From Pontiella agarivorans (GTDB lineage: Bacteria; Verrucomicrobiota; Kiritimatiellia; Kiritimatiellales; Pontiellaceae), in contig NZ_JARVCO010000010.1 of the NCBI RefSeq assembly GCF_034531395.1, positions 1,218,843-1,282,842 of the forward strand: 64,000 nt of DNA, read 5' to 3'. Below the pieces are notes generated by a model, which saw only the letters and a list, made by a program, of their open reading frames with translations, had not been told where the DNA came from and ran no database searches. Within the stretch, counting starts at the first letter, position 1, and each line of letters opens with the position of its first letter. The translations under genes and the position numbers were made by a program. Shown here piece by piece: positions 36,664 through 45,564 of this stretch.

Positions 36664-37134
36664 ATGATCGTGCAGAAAAAACGATTGGGAGAACTCGTAC
36701 TCCGCAGCGAGGAACCGGAAGCATTGGTGAAATTCTACCATGAAGTCATCGGGCTTGAACTCTTCGCTGCGCCGGGCACCACCACCTTCCTCAAGGTGGC
36801 CGATGATTTAGAGGGTCATCCTCAACTGCTCGTGATATTCGACTCAAAACATGCCTACAGCGGGCCGCGTCACATGAAGAGCGGCCGGGCGGATTCGAGA
36901 TCGGGCACGCTGCATCACTTCGCCTTTGCTCTCGAAGCAAAGGACTTCGCCCTTGAGAGGGAGCGGTTGCAGAATATGAACGTCGCACTGGCGTTCGATG
37001 AGCACCCGGCTTTCGGCTGGCGTTCGATATACATGCACGATCCCGACGGCAACTCGGTTGAACTGGTTTTCTATGACGCATCCATCCTGAACCCGGATTT
37101 AAATCGACGTGTTCTGTCAGCGATAGACCGCTGA
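36664..37134 (+). CDS. VOC-superfamily protein (extradiol-dioxygenase/glyoxalase-like)
   Basis: 156 residues. The first module is LGELVLRSEEPEALVKFYHEVIGLELF. The second contains LHHFAFALEAKDF and the closing MHDPDGNSVELVFYD, the typical DPDGNxxEL motif with its metal-binding Glu. Function is unassigned. AGGAGG lies 7 bp before the ATG at 36664. This is the second VOC gene in the small-gene run. Confidence 0.85.
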   Translation: MIVQKKRLGELVLRSEEPEALVKFYHEVIGLELFAAPGTTTFLKVADDLEGHPQLLVIFDSKHAYSGPRHMKSGRADSRSGTLHHFAFALEAKDFALERERLQNMNVALAFDEHPAFGWRSIYMHDPDGNSVELVFYDASILNPDLNRRVLSAIDR

Positions 37135-37178
37135 CGATCGTGCGCAATCCTATGCCGGTTGATTCAAGGAGTATCGCA

Positions 37179-37913
37179 ATGCAGGAAAATGCCAACAGCA
37201 TACGGCTCGCTCCTATGGCGAGGCTCGCCGGATTGCTGTATCTCGTGATCATTGTGTGCGGCATATTCGCCGAGGCGGGGGTTCGAATGCGCCTGATCGA
37301 GTTCGGCGATCCCACCCTGACGGCGGCCAACATCCGGGCTTCCGATATGCTGTTCAGGGCCGGCTTTGCGGCCGACACCATCATGCTCTTTTGCGATGTC
37401 GCCATCGCGATCCTTTTCTATACCCTGTTGAAATCCACGGGCAAAACCCTGGCTCTGACGGCTACCGCCTTCCGGTTAGTACAGGCCGCGATATTGGGCG
37501 CCGGTCTGCTGCACTGCCTCGGTGCTTTGCTCCTGTTGGACGAAAGCGGATATGGAAGCCTTTTTGCCGAACAGCAGTCTCAGGCGCTCGCGCTGCTTCT
37601 GCTGGATCTGCACGGACACGGTTATGATCTCGGCCTGTTGTTTTTTGCGGTCTCCAACTTCATACTCGGATACCTGCTGATCAAATCCCGCCTGTTCCCC
37701 GCGTTTCTGGGCTATGGCCTTCAAGCCGCCGCGGCCGTTTATCTTGTGGGCGGTTACATCCGTTTTCTGTTGCCGGACTTTCTGCCGTTCGTTCAGGTGT
37801 TCTACGTCATCCCGCTGATTGCCGAACTCTCGTTTGGTCTGTGGCTGTTCATCAGGGGAGTGGGGACTCCATCGGCCGAAAGCCGGCAGATCCCTGGAAG
37901 GCCTCGGTTCTGA
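37179..37913 (+). CDS. DUF4386 membrane protein
   Basis: 244 residues with about seven TM helices. The family pattern starts ARLAGLLYLVIIVCGIFAEAGVR and includes LFRAGFAADTIMLFCDVAIAILFYTLLK, LVQAAILG and DLGLLFFAVSNFILGYLLIKS. Role unknown; located in the inner membrane. The chosen ATG follows CAAGGAGTATCGCA; an earlier GTG at 37140 has no ribosome-binding site. The C-terminal tail after about residue 225 (VGTPSAESRQIPGRPRF) may be altered by recombination, because downstream sequence is scrambled. Confidence 0.8.
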   Translation: MQENANSIRLAPMARLAGLLYLVIIVCGIFAEAGVRMRLIEFGDPTLTAANIRASDMLFRAGFAADTIMLFCDVAIAILFYTLLKSTGKTLALTATAFRLVQAAILGAGLLHCLGALLLLDESGYGSLFAEQQSQALALLLLDLHGHGYDLGLLFFAVSNFILGYLLIKSRLFPAFLGYGLQAAAAVYLVGGYIRFLLPDFLPFVQVFYVIPLIAELSFGLWLFIRGVGTPSAESRQIPGRPRF

Positions 37914-38417
37914 AGACCGGCTTGGCCGAGGTCGAAACGACTACTTTTGGCTATTTCATGAGGTGGTGGCGCTGCTGTATCCGGGTTGGGCCCGCTGGCA
38001 TTCGTGTCATTTGCGAATGCACCGACAAGCTGCAGGTTACTATCGGCCGCAATAACGCCCCTCCCAATACCAATGCGGGCAGGTGGGATGTCTGCGGTAC
38101 AGCATGCGCAACCGCACAGTGGGCACCTCTGAAATTAAGAGCGCTTCCAATCATTGGAAAGGTAGGAATAGCTCCTTTAGCCGTCCTTGCCGCGCCGGTC
38201 GGTTGCGTAGAATATTTTATCCGTTTTTGGCCCTCTATCGCAATCGACAGACCTGATAGCGCCCGGTGAAAACCGCGTGGACTATGTGGCGTTTTTCAAT
38301 ATGCTCATCGGCATTATGATGCCGGCCGGTCTGATCGGTGACTGGCTGGGCTGTCTCTGCCATATTCATCTGCCGGATGTGAGCGAACCGGCATGATGGA
38401 CCGTTTGACAAAATCGA
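37914..38417 (+). pseudogene. Intergenic region with a small-membrane-protein gene remnant at its end
   Basis: No intact gene fits this 504-bp stretch. From about 38223 to a TGA at 38394-38396 one frame is open and protein-like (GENRVDYVAFFNMLIGIMMP then AGLIGDWLGCLCHIHLPDV, hydrophobic with Gly/Trp), without a start codon in good context. It looks like the 3' end of a decayed membrane-protein gene. A perfect TTCCAA palindrome lies at 38145. The first 220 bp show nothing recognisable. Confidence 0.35.
38145..38159. repeat. TTCCAA-N3-TTGGAA palindrome (perfect)
   Basis: TTCCAATCATTGGAA in the degenerate region upstream of the YczE-like gene. Confidence 0.8.
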
Positions 38418-38471
38418 ATGAGTCCTTATCCTGCATCGCTCACCTTCCCGGGTTCAGCCGGGGAAAGAAAG

Positions 38472-39173
38472 ATGTATTCAATGAAACTCTCTACGTTGGT
38501 TAAAAAAATTGCTCTCTTTATGACCGGCCTTTTTATTATGGCTGTTGCGGTCGCTTTATCGATCAAGGCGGATCTCGGGGTATCACCGATTTCGTGCGTT
38601 CCGTATGTCTACAGTTTGAAGACCTCGCTCTCCGTTGGACAATTGACGATTCTGCTGAACATCCTACTGATGGTTCTGCAGGTGATTTTGCTGCGAAGAA
38701 ACTACCGTATTATTCAGCTGATTCAGCTTCCGGCGGTGATGGTCTTCGGCATGTTTATTGATCTGGCGCTGCTCCTGTTGGCGGATCTGCCGGTATCCTC
38801 TTACGGGCTGCGGGCTTTCTGGTGCATGCTCAGTTGTGCGGTGCTGGGATTCGGCGTTTTTCTGGAGGTGAAGTCCGATCTGACTTATCTGCCCGGCGAG
38901 GGGTTTGTTGCGGCGGTGGTCGAGAAGTTTGAGCACGAGTTCGGCAAAGTAAAGATCGGGGTGGACAGTGCGCTGGTTCTTGTGGGGCTTCTGAGTTCTT
39001 TTGTGCTGCTGCATCAGTTGAAAGGGATTCGTGAGGGGACGCTGGCGGCCGCTCTGCTGGTTGGGCTGTTTGTTAAGTTCTACAGCCGGAAGTTGTCGGT
39101 AGTTGATGGGTGGCTGAGCGGCGGTGTCGCGGCAGCAACCGTTCCGGTCTCTGTGCAGAGAGACGAATCCTGA
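38472..39173 (+). CDS. YczE/YitT-type membrane protein
   Basis: 233 residues with five to six TM helices. It opens IALFMTGLFIMAVAVALSIKADLGVSPISCVPYVYS, which is typical of the YczE/YyaS/YitT (DUF6198-like) family. Also visible are PAVMVFGMFIDLALLLL and GEGFVAAVVEKFEHEFGKVKIGVD. Function unknown; possibly a transporter. The Met at 38472 follows a GGGGAAAGAAAG region; the upstream in-frame Met at 38418 lacks a good site. Confidence 0.75.
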   Translation: MYSMKLSTLVKKIALFMTGLFIMAVAVALSIKADLGVSPISCVPYVYSLKTSLSVGQLTILLNILLMVLQVILLRRNYRIIQLIQLPAVMVFGMFIDLALLLLADLPVSSYGLRAFWCMLSCAVLGFGVFLEVKSDLTYLPGEGFVAAVVEKFEHEFGKVKIGVDSALVLVGLLSSFVLLHQLKGIREGTLAAALLVGLFVKFYSRKLSVVDGWLSGGVAAATVPVSVQRDES

Positions 39174-39183
39174 GTTACCGTTT

Positions 39184-40353
39184 TCAGGGACGCCGTTGTG
39201 CAAAGCGGAGGGTGATGAGAACGGCGAGGGCCGCGCAGCCGGCGGCGGCGAGGAAGACGGAAGCGTAGCCGTGCGAGGTCGCCAGTATTCCGGCCAGCGG
39301 GGCGGTGATGGCATAGGAAATATCCAGAAATGCGGCATAACCTCCAATCGCGGTACCGCGCATCTGCGGCGGCACGAGTTTAACCACTTCCACACCCATG
39401 GCGGGAAAAATCAGGGAGCATCCTCCGCCGGCCAATGCGGCCCCGATCCAGGCCATTTGGCTGCTGCCGGATTTCCAGAGCAACAGCAGGCCGGTCATCT
39501 GAACCAGCAGCGAGACGACCGTGATCTGTATGCCGCCGAGTTTGTCCGGGAGGTGTCCGGCAACTATGCGCAGCAGTACAAAGGCTAAACCGAAAAAGGA
39601 CAGGGCCAGTCCGGCGTGGTTCCATTGGTTTGCATGAAAGAAGAGTGAGGTGAAGGCGCCAATGACGGCAAAACCGACGCCCTGCAGCGCCAGAACCAGT
39701 CCGGGGCGCCAGATTTTACCGATGACGTTTGCGAGGGGCAGACGCGTGCCGGGGTGGGGGGCGACGGCCGGAACGCGGCGGTTGATCAGCCAGGCCAGCA
39801 GTGGAAGCAGCAGGGTGGAGAGACCTAATGAAGCAAAGCCCCAATGCTGATTAAACCAAAGGCCGATCGGGGCGCCGGCGGCCAGGGAGCCGAAAATCGC
39901 CATGCCGACCCATGACATGACTTTTCCGGACTGGCCGGGGCCGGCCAGTCCGAATCCCCAGGCGAGTGTGCCGGTGAGCAGCTGGCTTTCGCCGAAGCCG
40001 AGAATAATCCGGCCGATCAGCAGCGCTGCAAATTTCCAGTGTACGGAAACCGGAAGCAGGGCCGCTGAAAGGTAGGCCACGCCTGCCAGAGCACAGGCTG
40101 CGAGGCCCTGCATGGCGGCGCGGCGGGCGCCGTAGCGGTCGGCCAGTCCGCCGGCATAGCCGCGTGTGGCAACGGTGGAGAGGAACTGAATTCCGATCGC
40201 GAGACCGACCATCGTATTGCTGAGTCCGAGGGTGTTGTGCACAAACAGCGGAATAACCGGTAACGGCAGGCCGACGGTGAGATAGGTGATGAAAACCGCG
40301 ATGGTTAATGATCGCAGGGGCTGATCCGAAGTTTGATTTTCTGGAGTGGACAT
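39184..40353 (-). CDS. MFS transporter (major facilitator superfamily)
   Basis: 389 residues with 12 predicted TM helices. It begins [31 protein letters not shown]. The TM2-3 loop carries [17 protein letters not shown] (the G-x-x-x-D-R-x-G-R-R MFS signature), mirrored by [14 protein letters not shown] in the second half. Similar to arabinose-efflux/YhhS-type permeases; the substrate is unknown. The chosen start ([11 protein letters not shown]) excludes a long non-family N-terminal extension. Convergent with the YczE-like gene, 10 bp apart. Confidence 0.88.
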   Translation of the reverse strand: MSTPENQTSDQPLRSLTIAVFITYLTVGLPLPVIPLFVHNTLGLSNTMVGLAIGIQFLSTVATRGYAGGLADRYGARRAAMQGLAACALAGVAYLSAALLPVSVHWKFAALLIGRIILGFGESQLLTGTLAWGFGLAGPGQSGKVMSWVGMAIFGSLAAGAPIGLWFNQHWGFASLGLSTLLLPLLAWLINRRVPAVAPHPGTRLPLANVIGKIWRPGLVLALQGVGFAVIGAFTSLFFHANQWNHAGLALSFFGLAFVLLRIVAGHLPDKLGGIQITVVSLLVQMTGLLLLWKSGSSQMAWIGAALAGGGCSLIFPAMGVEVVKLVPPQMRGTAIGGYAAFLDISYAITAPLAGILATSHGYASVFLAAAGCAALAVLITLRFAQRRP

Positions 40354-40567
40354 ATGGCGGTGTATTTCAGGGTTAAAAAATGATCTTCTGCACAAGGGGC
40401 GGTGAAAAGATCCGGTCGAAAATAGGTTCCGCCCGCAAGATGTCAAGAAATGTGCGGACTGTTCGGCTTCGAATGAAGGTGATGATCTTTGTGTAAAACA
40501 CTGGTTAAAGATTGAACGCCGGCCGTAAGGAGGGACTCCATAGGGGTTTAAAAACAAGGAGAATCGC

Positions 40568-41311
40568 ATGAATGTGTTAAAAACTGCCGGAGCTATGCTT
40601 GCCGTAACCACCCTGCTGGTTTCCTGCACAGAAGAATCAGGAGAATCAGAAATGAGCACAGAACAGACAGAAGCCAGTCTGAAAGCCCAGTTGGAGAGCC
40701 GGAAAACCGCATTCGGTGCAAAAGCCCCGGCGGATGTGAAGAAGATCTATGCCGAGGGAATTCAGGCCGTCATTGACAGCGGGATTCTGCAGCATGCAAA
40801 ACAGGTTGGAGATGTTGCTCCCGATTTTGAGCTGATGAATGCGTCGGGCGAAAAGGTCAGACTGAGTGATGCGCTGAAAGAGGGGCCGGTGGTGCTGATG
40901 TGGTATCGCGGGGGATGGTGTCCGTACTGCAATCTGACGCTGCATGCCATGCAGAAAGAGCTGCCGAATTTCAAAGCCGCCGGTGCGACGCTGTTTGCGC
41001 TGACGCCGGAAGTGCCGGATAAATCCATGAGTACGGCGGAGAAAAATGAACTGGAATTTCAGGTGCTGAGCGATTTGAACAATACCGTGGCCCGCGAATA
41101 CGGCGTGGTGTTCAAGCTGACCGATGAAGTGGCGGCGATTTATGAGGAAAAGTTCGGGCTGTCGGATTACAATGGAAATGAATCTGCCGAGCTGCCGCTG
41201 GCGGCGACGTATGTGATCAATCAGGATGGAAAAATTACGTATGCCTTCCTCGATGCGGATTACCGCAACCGGGCTGAACCTGCTGAAATTACTGCGGCAC
41301 TGAAAAAATGA
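40568..41311 (+). CDS. Lipoprotein peroxiredoxin-like protein (AhpC/TSA fold)
   Basis: 247 residues with a lipoprotein signal (lipobox LVSC, Cys19), so it is anchored in the periplasm. The thioredoxin-fold domain has [20 protein letters not shown] and the active-site motif [11 protein letters not shown] (CPYC). The motif PxxxTxxC of typical peroxiredoxins is replaced by GGWCPYC, as in the peroxiredoxin-like AhpC/TSA-2 branch. Likely thiol-dependent peroxide or disulfide chemistry. AAGGAGAATCGC lies before the ATG. Confidence 0.87.
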   Translation: MNVLKTAGAMLAVTTLLVSCTEESGESEMSTEQTEASLKAQLESRKTAFGAKAPADVKKIYAEGIQAVIDSGILQHAKQVGDVAPDFELMNASGEKVRLSDALKEGPVVLMWYRGGWCPYCNLTLHAMQKELPNFKAAGATLFALTPEVPDKSMSTAEKNELEFQVLSDLNNTVAREYGVVFKLTDEVAAIYEEKFGLSDYNGNESAELPLAATYVINQDGKITYAFLDADYRNRAEPAEITAALKK

Positions 41312-41349
41312 GGGTGATTCTGTTCGGGGGATTCTGATAATCTGTATGG

Positions 41350-42042
41350 ATGATGAAGGACCCTGAACATGAAACTCTTCTGGTTACCTCTTCCCCGAGT
41401 CCGTTTCACCGTTTCGTGTGGGACAAACAGGGGAGGAGGCTGGATATTCCCGAGCATTGGGACTGTCTTAAACCGGGTGACGCCGCTGTAACCAAAACGC
41501 TGAAAAGTCTTGGCCCGAGCTGGACGGCTACGCGCAAAAAAGGCCGCAAAGTATTTTCCGATGGCGTCTGGGCTCCTGCGGAAAATATTGCGGAGGCCAA
41601 ACGCCTTGTTGCGGAAAAGCGTGCGGCCCCCGATTATGCCAGAAAGCGCGAAGCCGATCTGAAACGCCGGGAAAGAAAGCAGGCCGAATATGAGGTCATG
41701 TTTTATGAAGCATTGCTGAACTGGCTGGATTTCCATCCGCGCTATCAGGCCGAAGCTGAAAAGATGGCCAAACTGATCTGTGCGCACGCTGTGCCGGTCG
41801 GCAGTGGAACCGTGGCCCGCACCGAACGCATCCCGATTGAAGACCGCGCGTCGGCCGCCGTCATCGCCTGGATGCGGCACGCCACCACCGCCTACGACAA
41901 TATGCATATTCCGCTGGTTAAAGGCCGGCGCAGGGAAGTCCGGCGCGAGCTGGCGCAGCAATCCAAAAAGATTCTTTCGGCCTATCGGCAGGGACGGGAT
42001 ATTGACCGGGACCTCTGCCCGCTGGCGCGGGCGTTGCGTTAA
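41350..42042 (+). CDS. DUF2293-type protein
   Basis: The 230-residue soluble protein has a C-terminal helical domain with HPRYQAEAEKMAKLICAHA and RASAAVIAWMRHATTAYDNM, followed by an Arg/Lys-rich RRREVRREL segment. This resembles DUF2293, whose function is unknown; the basic composition hints at nucleic-acid binding (inference). The N-terminal half is also basic (WTATRKKGRKVF). Confidence 0.7.
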   Translation: MMKDPEHETLLVTSSPSPFHRFVWDKQGRRLDIPEHWDCLKPGDAAVTKTLKSLGPSWTATRKKGRKVFSDGVWAPAENIAEAKRLVAEKRAAPDYARKREADLKRRERKQAEYEVMFYEALLNWLDFHPRYQAEAEKMAKLICAHAVPVGSGTVARTERIPIEDRASAAVIAWMRHATTAYDNMHIPLVKGRRREVRRELAQQSKKILSAYRQGRDIDRDLCPLARALR

Positions 42043-42158
42043 GGTATGTCGTCCCGCTTTTAGATCGTCTTTCCGTTGGAACAGCTTAAACGCGGGACAA
42101 TGAACCTTATATTCCCATTTATTAGGGAATGCTCGTGTTTGCATCAATGGGTGACTGT

Positions 42159-42173
42159 TTCCGAACGTTGGAA
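42159..42173. repeat. TTCCAA-type palindrome (one mismatch)
   Basis: TTCCGAACGTTGGAA, 8 bp before the TetR operator at 42181. Confidence 0.6.
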
Positions 42174-42180
42174 ATTTATA

Positions 42181-42196
42181 TTGACTGTTTGGTCAA
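42181..42196. promoter_or_regulatory. TetR operator-like inverted repeat upstream of the second TetR gene
   Basis: TTGACTGTTTGGTCAA, matching the downstream copy at 42809 (TTGACT..T.GTCAA). It overlaps the likely promoter of the TetR gene, whose start is 21 bp away. Confidence 0.75.
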
Positions 42197-42216
42197 ATAA
42201 GATCTAGATTGCGCCC

Positions 42217-42792
42217 ATGTCACGAGGAAAACCATTATCATTCGATCGCGAAGAAGTGCTTCTGAAAGCGATGGAGCTGCTTTGGCGCAAGGGCTATGAA
42301 GCGACCGGGCTGGCCGAACTGCTGGAGCATATGGGCATTCAGCGACAGAGTTTCTACAACACTTTCGGAAACAAGGAAAAACTGCTTTTCGAGGCGATCG
42401 ACCTTTACAGTACTCGCCTGCACACCATGCTGCGCGAAGCTGTTGCCGGAGCGGAAACTCCGTTTGAAAAGATTGATCGTATTTTTGATTTCTGGCAGAG
42501 GACAACGGAGTGCGGCTGTTTTATAGGAAACTGCGTGGCTGAATTCGGCGCAACACATGAGCGGGTTGCGAAAGAAATGGACAGCCAGCTGAGTTCTCTT
42601 CGCGCTATCCTCAAAGATATTTTTCAGGAGGCCGTCGACGGCGGCGATCTGCCGGCTGATCGCGATACCGACGTGCTGGCCACCACGATGGTTACCTACG
42701 GGCAGGGGCTGGCATTAATGGGAAAAACTGCCCTGGGTAGGGAGCAGATGAGGGGCGTTATCGAAATTATGAAGCGCTCGCTGAAGCAGTAA
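42217..42792 (+). CDS. TetR-family repressor
   Basis: 191 residues. The DNA-binding domain is at 10-56 (LLKAMELLWRKGYEATGLAELLEHMGIQRQSFYNTFGNKEKLLF). The C-terminal domain has TTECGCFIGNCVAEFG, with three cysteines in a short stretch, a plausible redox- or electrophile-sensing site. The same palindrome flanks the gene on both sides (42181 and 42809), so it probably represses itself and the DUF3795 gene downstream. Confidence 0.88.
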   Translation: MSRGKPLSFDREEVLLKAMELLWRKGYEATGLAELLEHMGIQRQSFYNTFGNKEKLLFEAIDLYSTRLHTMLREAVAGAETPFEKIDRIFDFWQRTTECGCFIGNCVAEFGATHERVAKEMDSQLSSLRAILKDIFQEAVDGGDLPADRDTDVLATTMVTYGQGLALMGKTALGREQMRGVIEIMKRSLKQ

Positions 42793-42808
42793 TTTTTTTG
42801 ATCATTAT

Positions 42809-42824
42809 TTGACTGATTAGTCAA
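42809..42824. promoter_or_regulatory. TetR operator-like inverted repeat downstream of the second TetR gene
   Basis: TTGACTGATTAGTCAA, a near-perfect palindrome 35 bp before the DUF3795 gene. Confidence 0.75.
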
Positions 42825-42858
42825 TTTAGGCGCAGCAAGGAAAAGGAGCAGTAGACAT

Positions 42859-43308
42859 ATGATCAACGCTAAAGAACTAACCGCTCCGTGCGGGCTGGCC
42901 TGCTGGGCCTGTGCCTACTACAAGGATAATATTACTGACGAGTTGGCGGGGAACGTTGCGGCGATGCTGAAGATGGATATTTCCGATGTGGCCTGTAGGG
43001 GTTGCCGTAGTGAAAAAGGGTGTAGCTTTGAAGCGCCGATGACGGATTGCCAGGGTTGTAAAATGAAAAAATGTGTGGTGGAGAAAGGCCTGCACAACTG
43101 TTCGGAGTGTGCCGAATTCCCGTGCGAAAATCTCATGCCGGTTGTGGATGGATCGGATCGGGCGCCGCATAACACCAAGATGTATAACCTGAGCCGAATC
43201 CGCCTGATCGGCCTGGAAGCATGGGCCAAAGAGGCGGCTTTGATTCAGCAGATATATTTCAACGGAAAATTTGTTTACGGACAGGCCCCGGCATTAGTGG
43301 AGCAGTAA
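42859..43308 (+). CDS. DUF3795 cysteine-rich protein
   Basis: 149 residues with Cys clusters CGLACWACAYY, CRGCRSEKGC, CQGCKMKKCVVEKGLHNCSEC and EFPCENL. This is the conserved cysteine pattern of DUF3795, presumably zinc- or Fe-S-binding. Role unknown. AAAGGAGCAG lies before the ATG. Behind a TetR operator. Confidence 0.85.
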   Translation: MINAKELTAPCGLACWACAYYKDNITDELAGNVAAMLKMDISDVACRGCRSEKGCSFEAPMTDCQGCKMKKCVVEKGLHNCSECAEFPCENLMPVVDGSDRAPHNTKMYNLSRIRLIGLEAWAKEAALIQQIYFNGKFVYGQAPALVEQ

Positions 43309-43461
43309 GTCCTGAACTCATTACGACACCCCTTACCCTGCTTGAAACAGTGGTCGCTACCTTCATTGCATCCAAACTCTACCGGAAAAGAGGATTGCTT
43401 TAAAACGGAGTAGGCTTCTCTCGGCGGGCGATCTATACCTTATACAAATAGGGAATCCAAA

Positions 43462-43788
43462 ATGTCGGTATCCAACGAATTTCTTGAATATGTACTCGAT
43501 CAGTTTCGTGAATGGGGTGATGTATCGTTGCGGAAAATGTTCGGCGGTGCGGGGCTTTTTCGCGAAGGGAAAATGTTCGGGCTGGTGGCTGACGATGCGG
43601 TTTATCTGAAGGTGGATGATTCCAACCGCGAAAAGTATGAAGCCGCCGGCTCGGCCCCGTTTCATCCGTGGGAAGACCAGCCGATGATCATGTCGTACTG
43701 GGAACTCCCGGCGGATATTCTTGAAGACCGGGACGCGTTGCCGGAATGGGCGGCGGAGGCGTTTGAGATTCAACTGAAAAAGAAATGA
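43462..43788 (+). CDS. TfoX/Sxy N-terminal-domain protein
   Basis: 108 residues: FLEYVLDQFREWGDVSLRKMFGGAGLFREGKMFGLVADDAVYLKV. The pattern (MFGGxGLxxxGxMFGLI) is the TfoX N-terminal domain. No C-terminal TfoX domain is present, so it is unlikely to be a full competence regulator. It is 10 bp upstream of tag. Confidence 0.88.
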   Translation: MSVSNEFLEYVLDQFREWGDVSLRKMFGGAGLFREGKMFGLVADDAVYLKVDDSNREKYEAAGSAPFHPWEDQPMIMSYWELPADILEDRDALPEWAAEAFEIQLKKK

Positions 43789-43798
43789 TCGAAATACG

Positions 43799-44437
43799 AT
43801 GAGTGAACCGAACAGCAGTTATCTGATTGCAGGTGATGACGGAATCCCGCGGTGCCGGTGGGGGCATGGGCCGGATATTTACCGGAAATATCACGATGAG
43901 GAGTGGGGGCGTCCGGTGGCGGACGACACCCGGCTCTTTGAGAAGATCTGTCTGGAGGGGTTCCAGTCGGGCCTCTCCTGGCTGACTATTCTGCGTAAAC
44001 GGGAAAATTTCCGCGCGGCCTTTGCCGGATTCGATTTTAACCGGATTGCGGAATTTGGTGACGCCGATGTTACGGCGCTCGTACAAAATGAGGGCATTAT
44101 CCGTCACCGCGGAAAAATTGAAGCAACGATCAATAATGCCCGGCGGGCGCAGGAACTGGTGCACGAATTCGGCTCGCTGGCGCGCTATATCTGGCAGTGG
44201 GAGCCGGACTCCCGCGAGCCGCAAATCGGGGAGCAGACCGATACGCCGATTCCCAGCATCACGAAGACCTCGCAGGCATTAAGCAAGGATCTGAAAAAAC
44301 GCGGCTGGAAATTTTTCGGGCCGACAACGGCTTATGCGTTTATGCAGGCCATGGGTTTGGTGAATGATCATGTGGAAGGCTGTGCCATCCGGGAGACCGT
44401 TGAGCGTGAACGCCGTGCGTTTGAGCGGCCCCGTTAG
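43799..44437 (+). CDS. tag: DNA-3-methyladenine glycosylase I
   Basis: Base-excision repair enzyme removing 3-methyladenine. The 212 residues show PRCRWGHGPDIYRKYHDEEWGRPV, LFEKICLEGFQSGLSWLTILRKR and KKRGWKFFGPTTAYAFMQAMGLVNDHVEGC. The zinc-binding Cys and His ligands of Tag are present (CRWG near the N-terminus; NDH and GC near the end). Ten bp after the TfoX gene. Confidence 0.95.
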   Translation: MSEPNSSYLIAGDDGIPRCRWGHGPDIYRKYHDEEWGRPVADDTRLFEKICLEGFQSGLSWLTILRKRENFRAAFAGFDFNRIAEFGDADVTALVQNEGIIRHRGKIEATINNARRAQELVHEFGSLARYIWQWEPDSREPQIGEQTDTPIPSITKTSQALSKDLKKRGWKFFGPTTAYAFMQAMGLVNDHVEGCAIRETVERERRAFERPR

Positions 44438-44490
44438 CGCGGAGGTTATCCAGCGCTTAGGGGCATCATTTGACGGGCTGGTTTTCCGGT

Positions 44491-45564
44491 TCAGTCCGTG
44501 GTTTCAGCAGGCTGACGCAACAGCGGGATCTGTTCGGCCATAATCTGCATCAGCGGGGTTTCAAAACACAGCCAGTCGATTTCAGGGCTTTTTCCGGGGT
44601 TTGGGAGCTGTTTCAGAAGACGCGGACCGAGTGTCTGTCCGGCCTTTGCATAGCGTCCGGAAAATACAATGCGGTCAAATCCGTCCATCGCAGCCAGCGC
44701 CATGCCGGTGCGCAGGAGAATGCGGTATTCCAGCACCTTTCTGGCCAGGGCCAGTTCCTTCTCTTCTGAAATCAGTACTTCTTCAATGGTTACCGGGCGA
44801 CCCGCAAGAGCGAGCATTCCGCTTTGCCGGGACAGCATTTGATTGAGCTGTTCCGGGCCGGCCTGTTCTTTGCGGGCGAGTGTCAGCACTACTCCGGAAT
44901 CAATATCTCCGCAGGAGGTCTGCCCGGGCAGGCCTTCGAGCGGGGTTGCTCCGCCGCTGACCATAACCGGTTTTCCGTTAAGCACCGCGGCCATTTCCGG
45001 CCGCGGTTCCAGGCAGATCGAAATGATTTTTTCAGGCTTGGGCTGTCCGGGATCTGCGGACGCTTCGGCGGCCTGGGTTGCGGCTTCATGAAATAATCCG
45101 TGGTAGCCGTAACGGCGAATGCCGGTGCCTTCGAGTGCATCTGCATCGATGGCATAAAGATATTCGCGGGCCGGGAGTTTTTTAAAGAATGCGGTATCGA
45201 AAAACAGCATTACCGGGCAGGACGGCAGGTGGCGATCCGCACATTTAATGAGTTCCAGAACCGCCGGAAGATGCATCGGGGCTGAGGGGATTCGGGTACG
45301 CAGTTTTTCAATGACGTCGGGCGTTGCTTCGGTATGCGTGTCAAAGCCCTGACCGCCTGCCGCCACATGAAGTCCGATGGTGATTTCCGAGAGGGAATAT
45401 CCAGCTGCTTCAATCCGGGAAAGGAGTTGTTGGAATGCGGTGGAAAGGCTGATTTCGCTGCGGATTCCGGGAATGGCACCCTGCAGGGCTGCAGTCTTTT
45501 TCCCGGGCGGGAAAAAGCCGTAAGCGAGTGCGTTGATTTCGAGTTTAAGCAGTAAGCTTTTCAT
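44491..45564 (-). CDS. Degenerate acetate kinase paralogue (probable pseudoenzyme)
   Basis: 357 residues that align along the acetate kinase fold but have lost much of the active site. The N-terminal NxGSSSLK motif is replaced by LEINALAYG, and GHRxVHGG by GLHVAAGG. The CHLGxG loop has become CLEPRPEM, whereas FFDTAFFKK, YGYHGLFHEA (the His-Gly pair) and TSCGDIDSGVV survive. It follows ackA with a 20-bp overlap (AckA stop inside this gene's start), so it is probably a subunit or regulator in the same operon. The start Met at 45564 follows AGGAGTCTGAAG. A longer upstream reading overlaps ackA and is not family-like. Confidence 0.8.
   Translation of the reverse strand: MKSLLLKLEINALAYGFFPPGKKTAALQGAIPGIRSEISLSTAFQQLLSRIEAAGYSLSEITIGLHVAAGGQGFDTHTEATPDVIEKLRTRIPSAPMHLPAVLELIKCADRHLPSCPVMLFFDTAFFKKLPAREYLYAIDADALEGTGIRRYGYHGLFHEAATQAAEASADPGQPKPEKIISICLEPRPEMAAVLNGKPVMVSGGATPLEGLPGQTSCGDIDSGVVLTLARKEQAGPEQLNQMLSRQSGMLALAGRPVTIEEVLISEEKELALARKVLEYRILLRTGMALAAMDGFDRIVFSGRYAKAGQTLGPRLLKQLPNPGKSPEIDWLCFETPLMQIMAEQIPLLRQPAETTD

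Noticed and set aside
37841..38269. 142-codon open frame after the DUF4386 gene
   Set aside because: It overlaps the end of DUF4386 in another frame and has Cys/Trp/Arg-rich, non-protein-like composition; the better candidate there is a short remnant ending at 38396.
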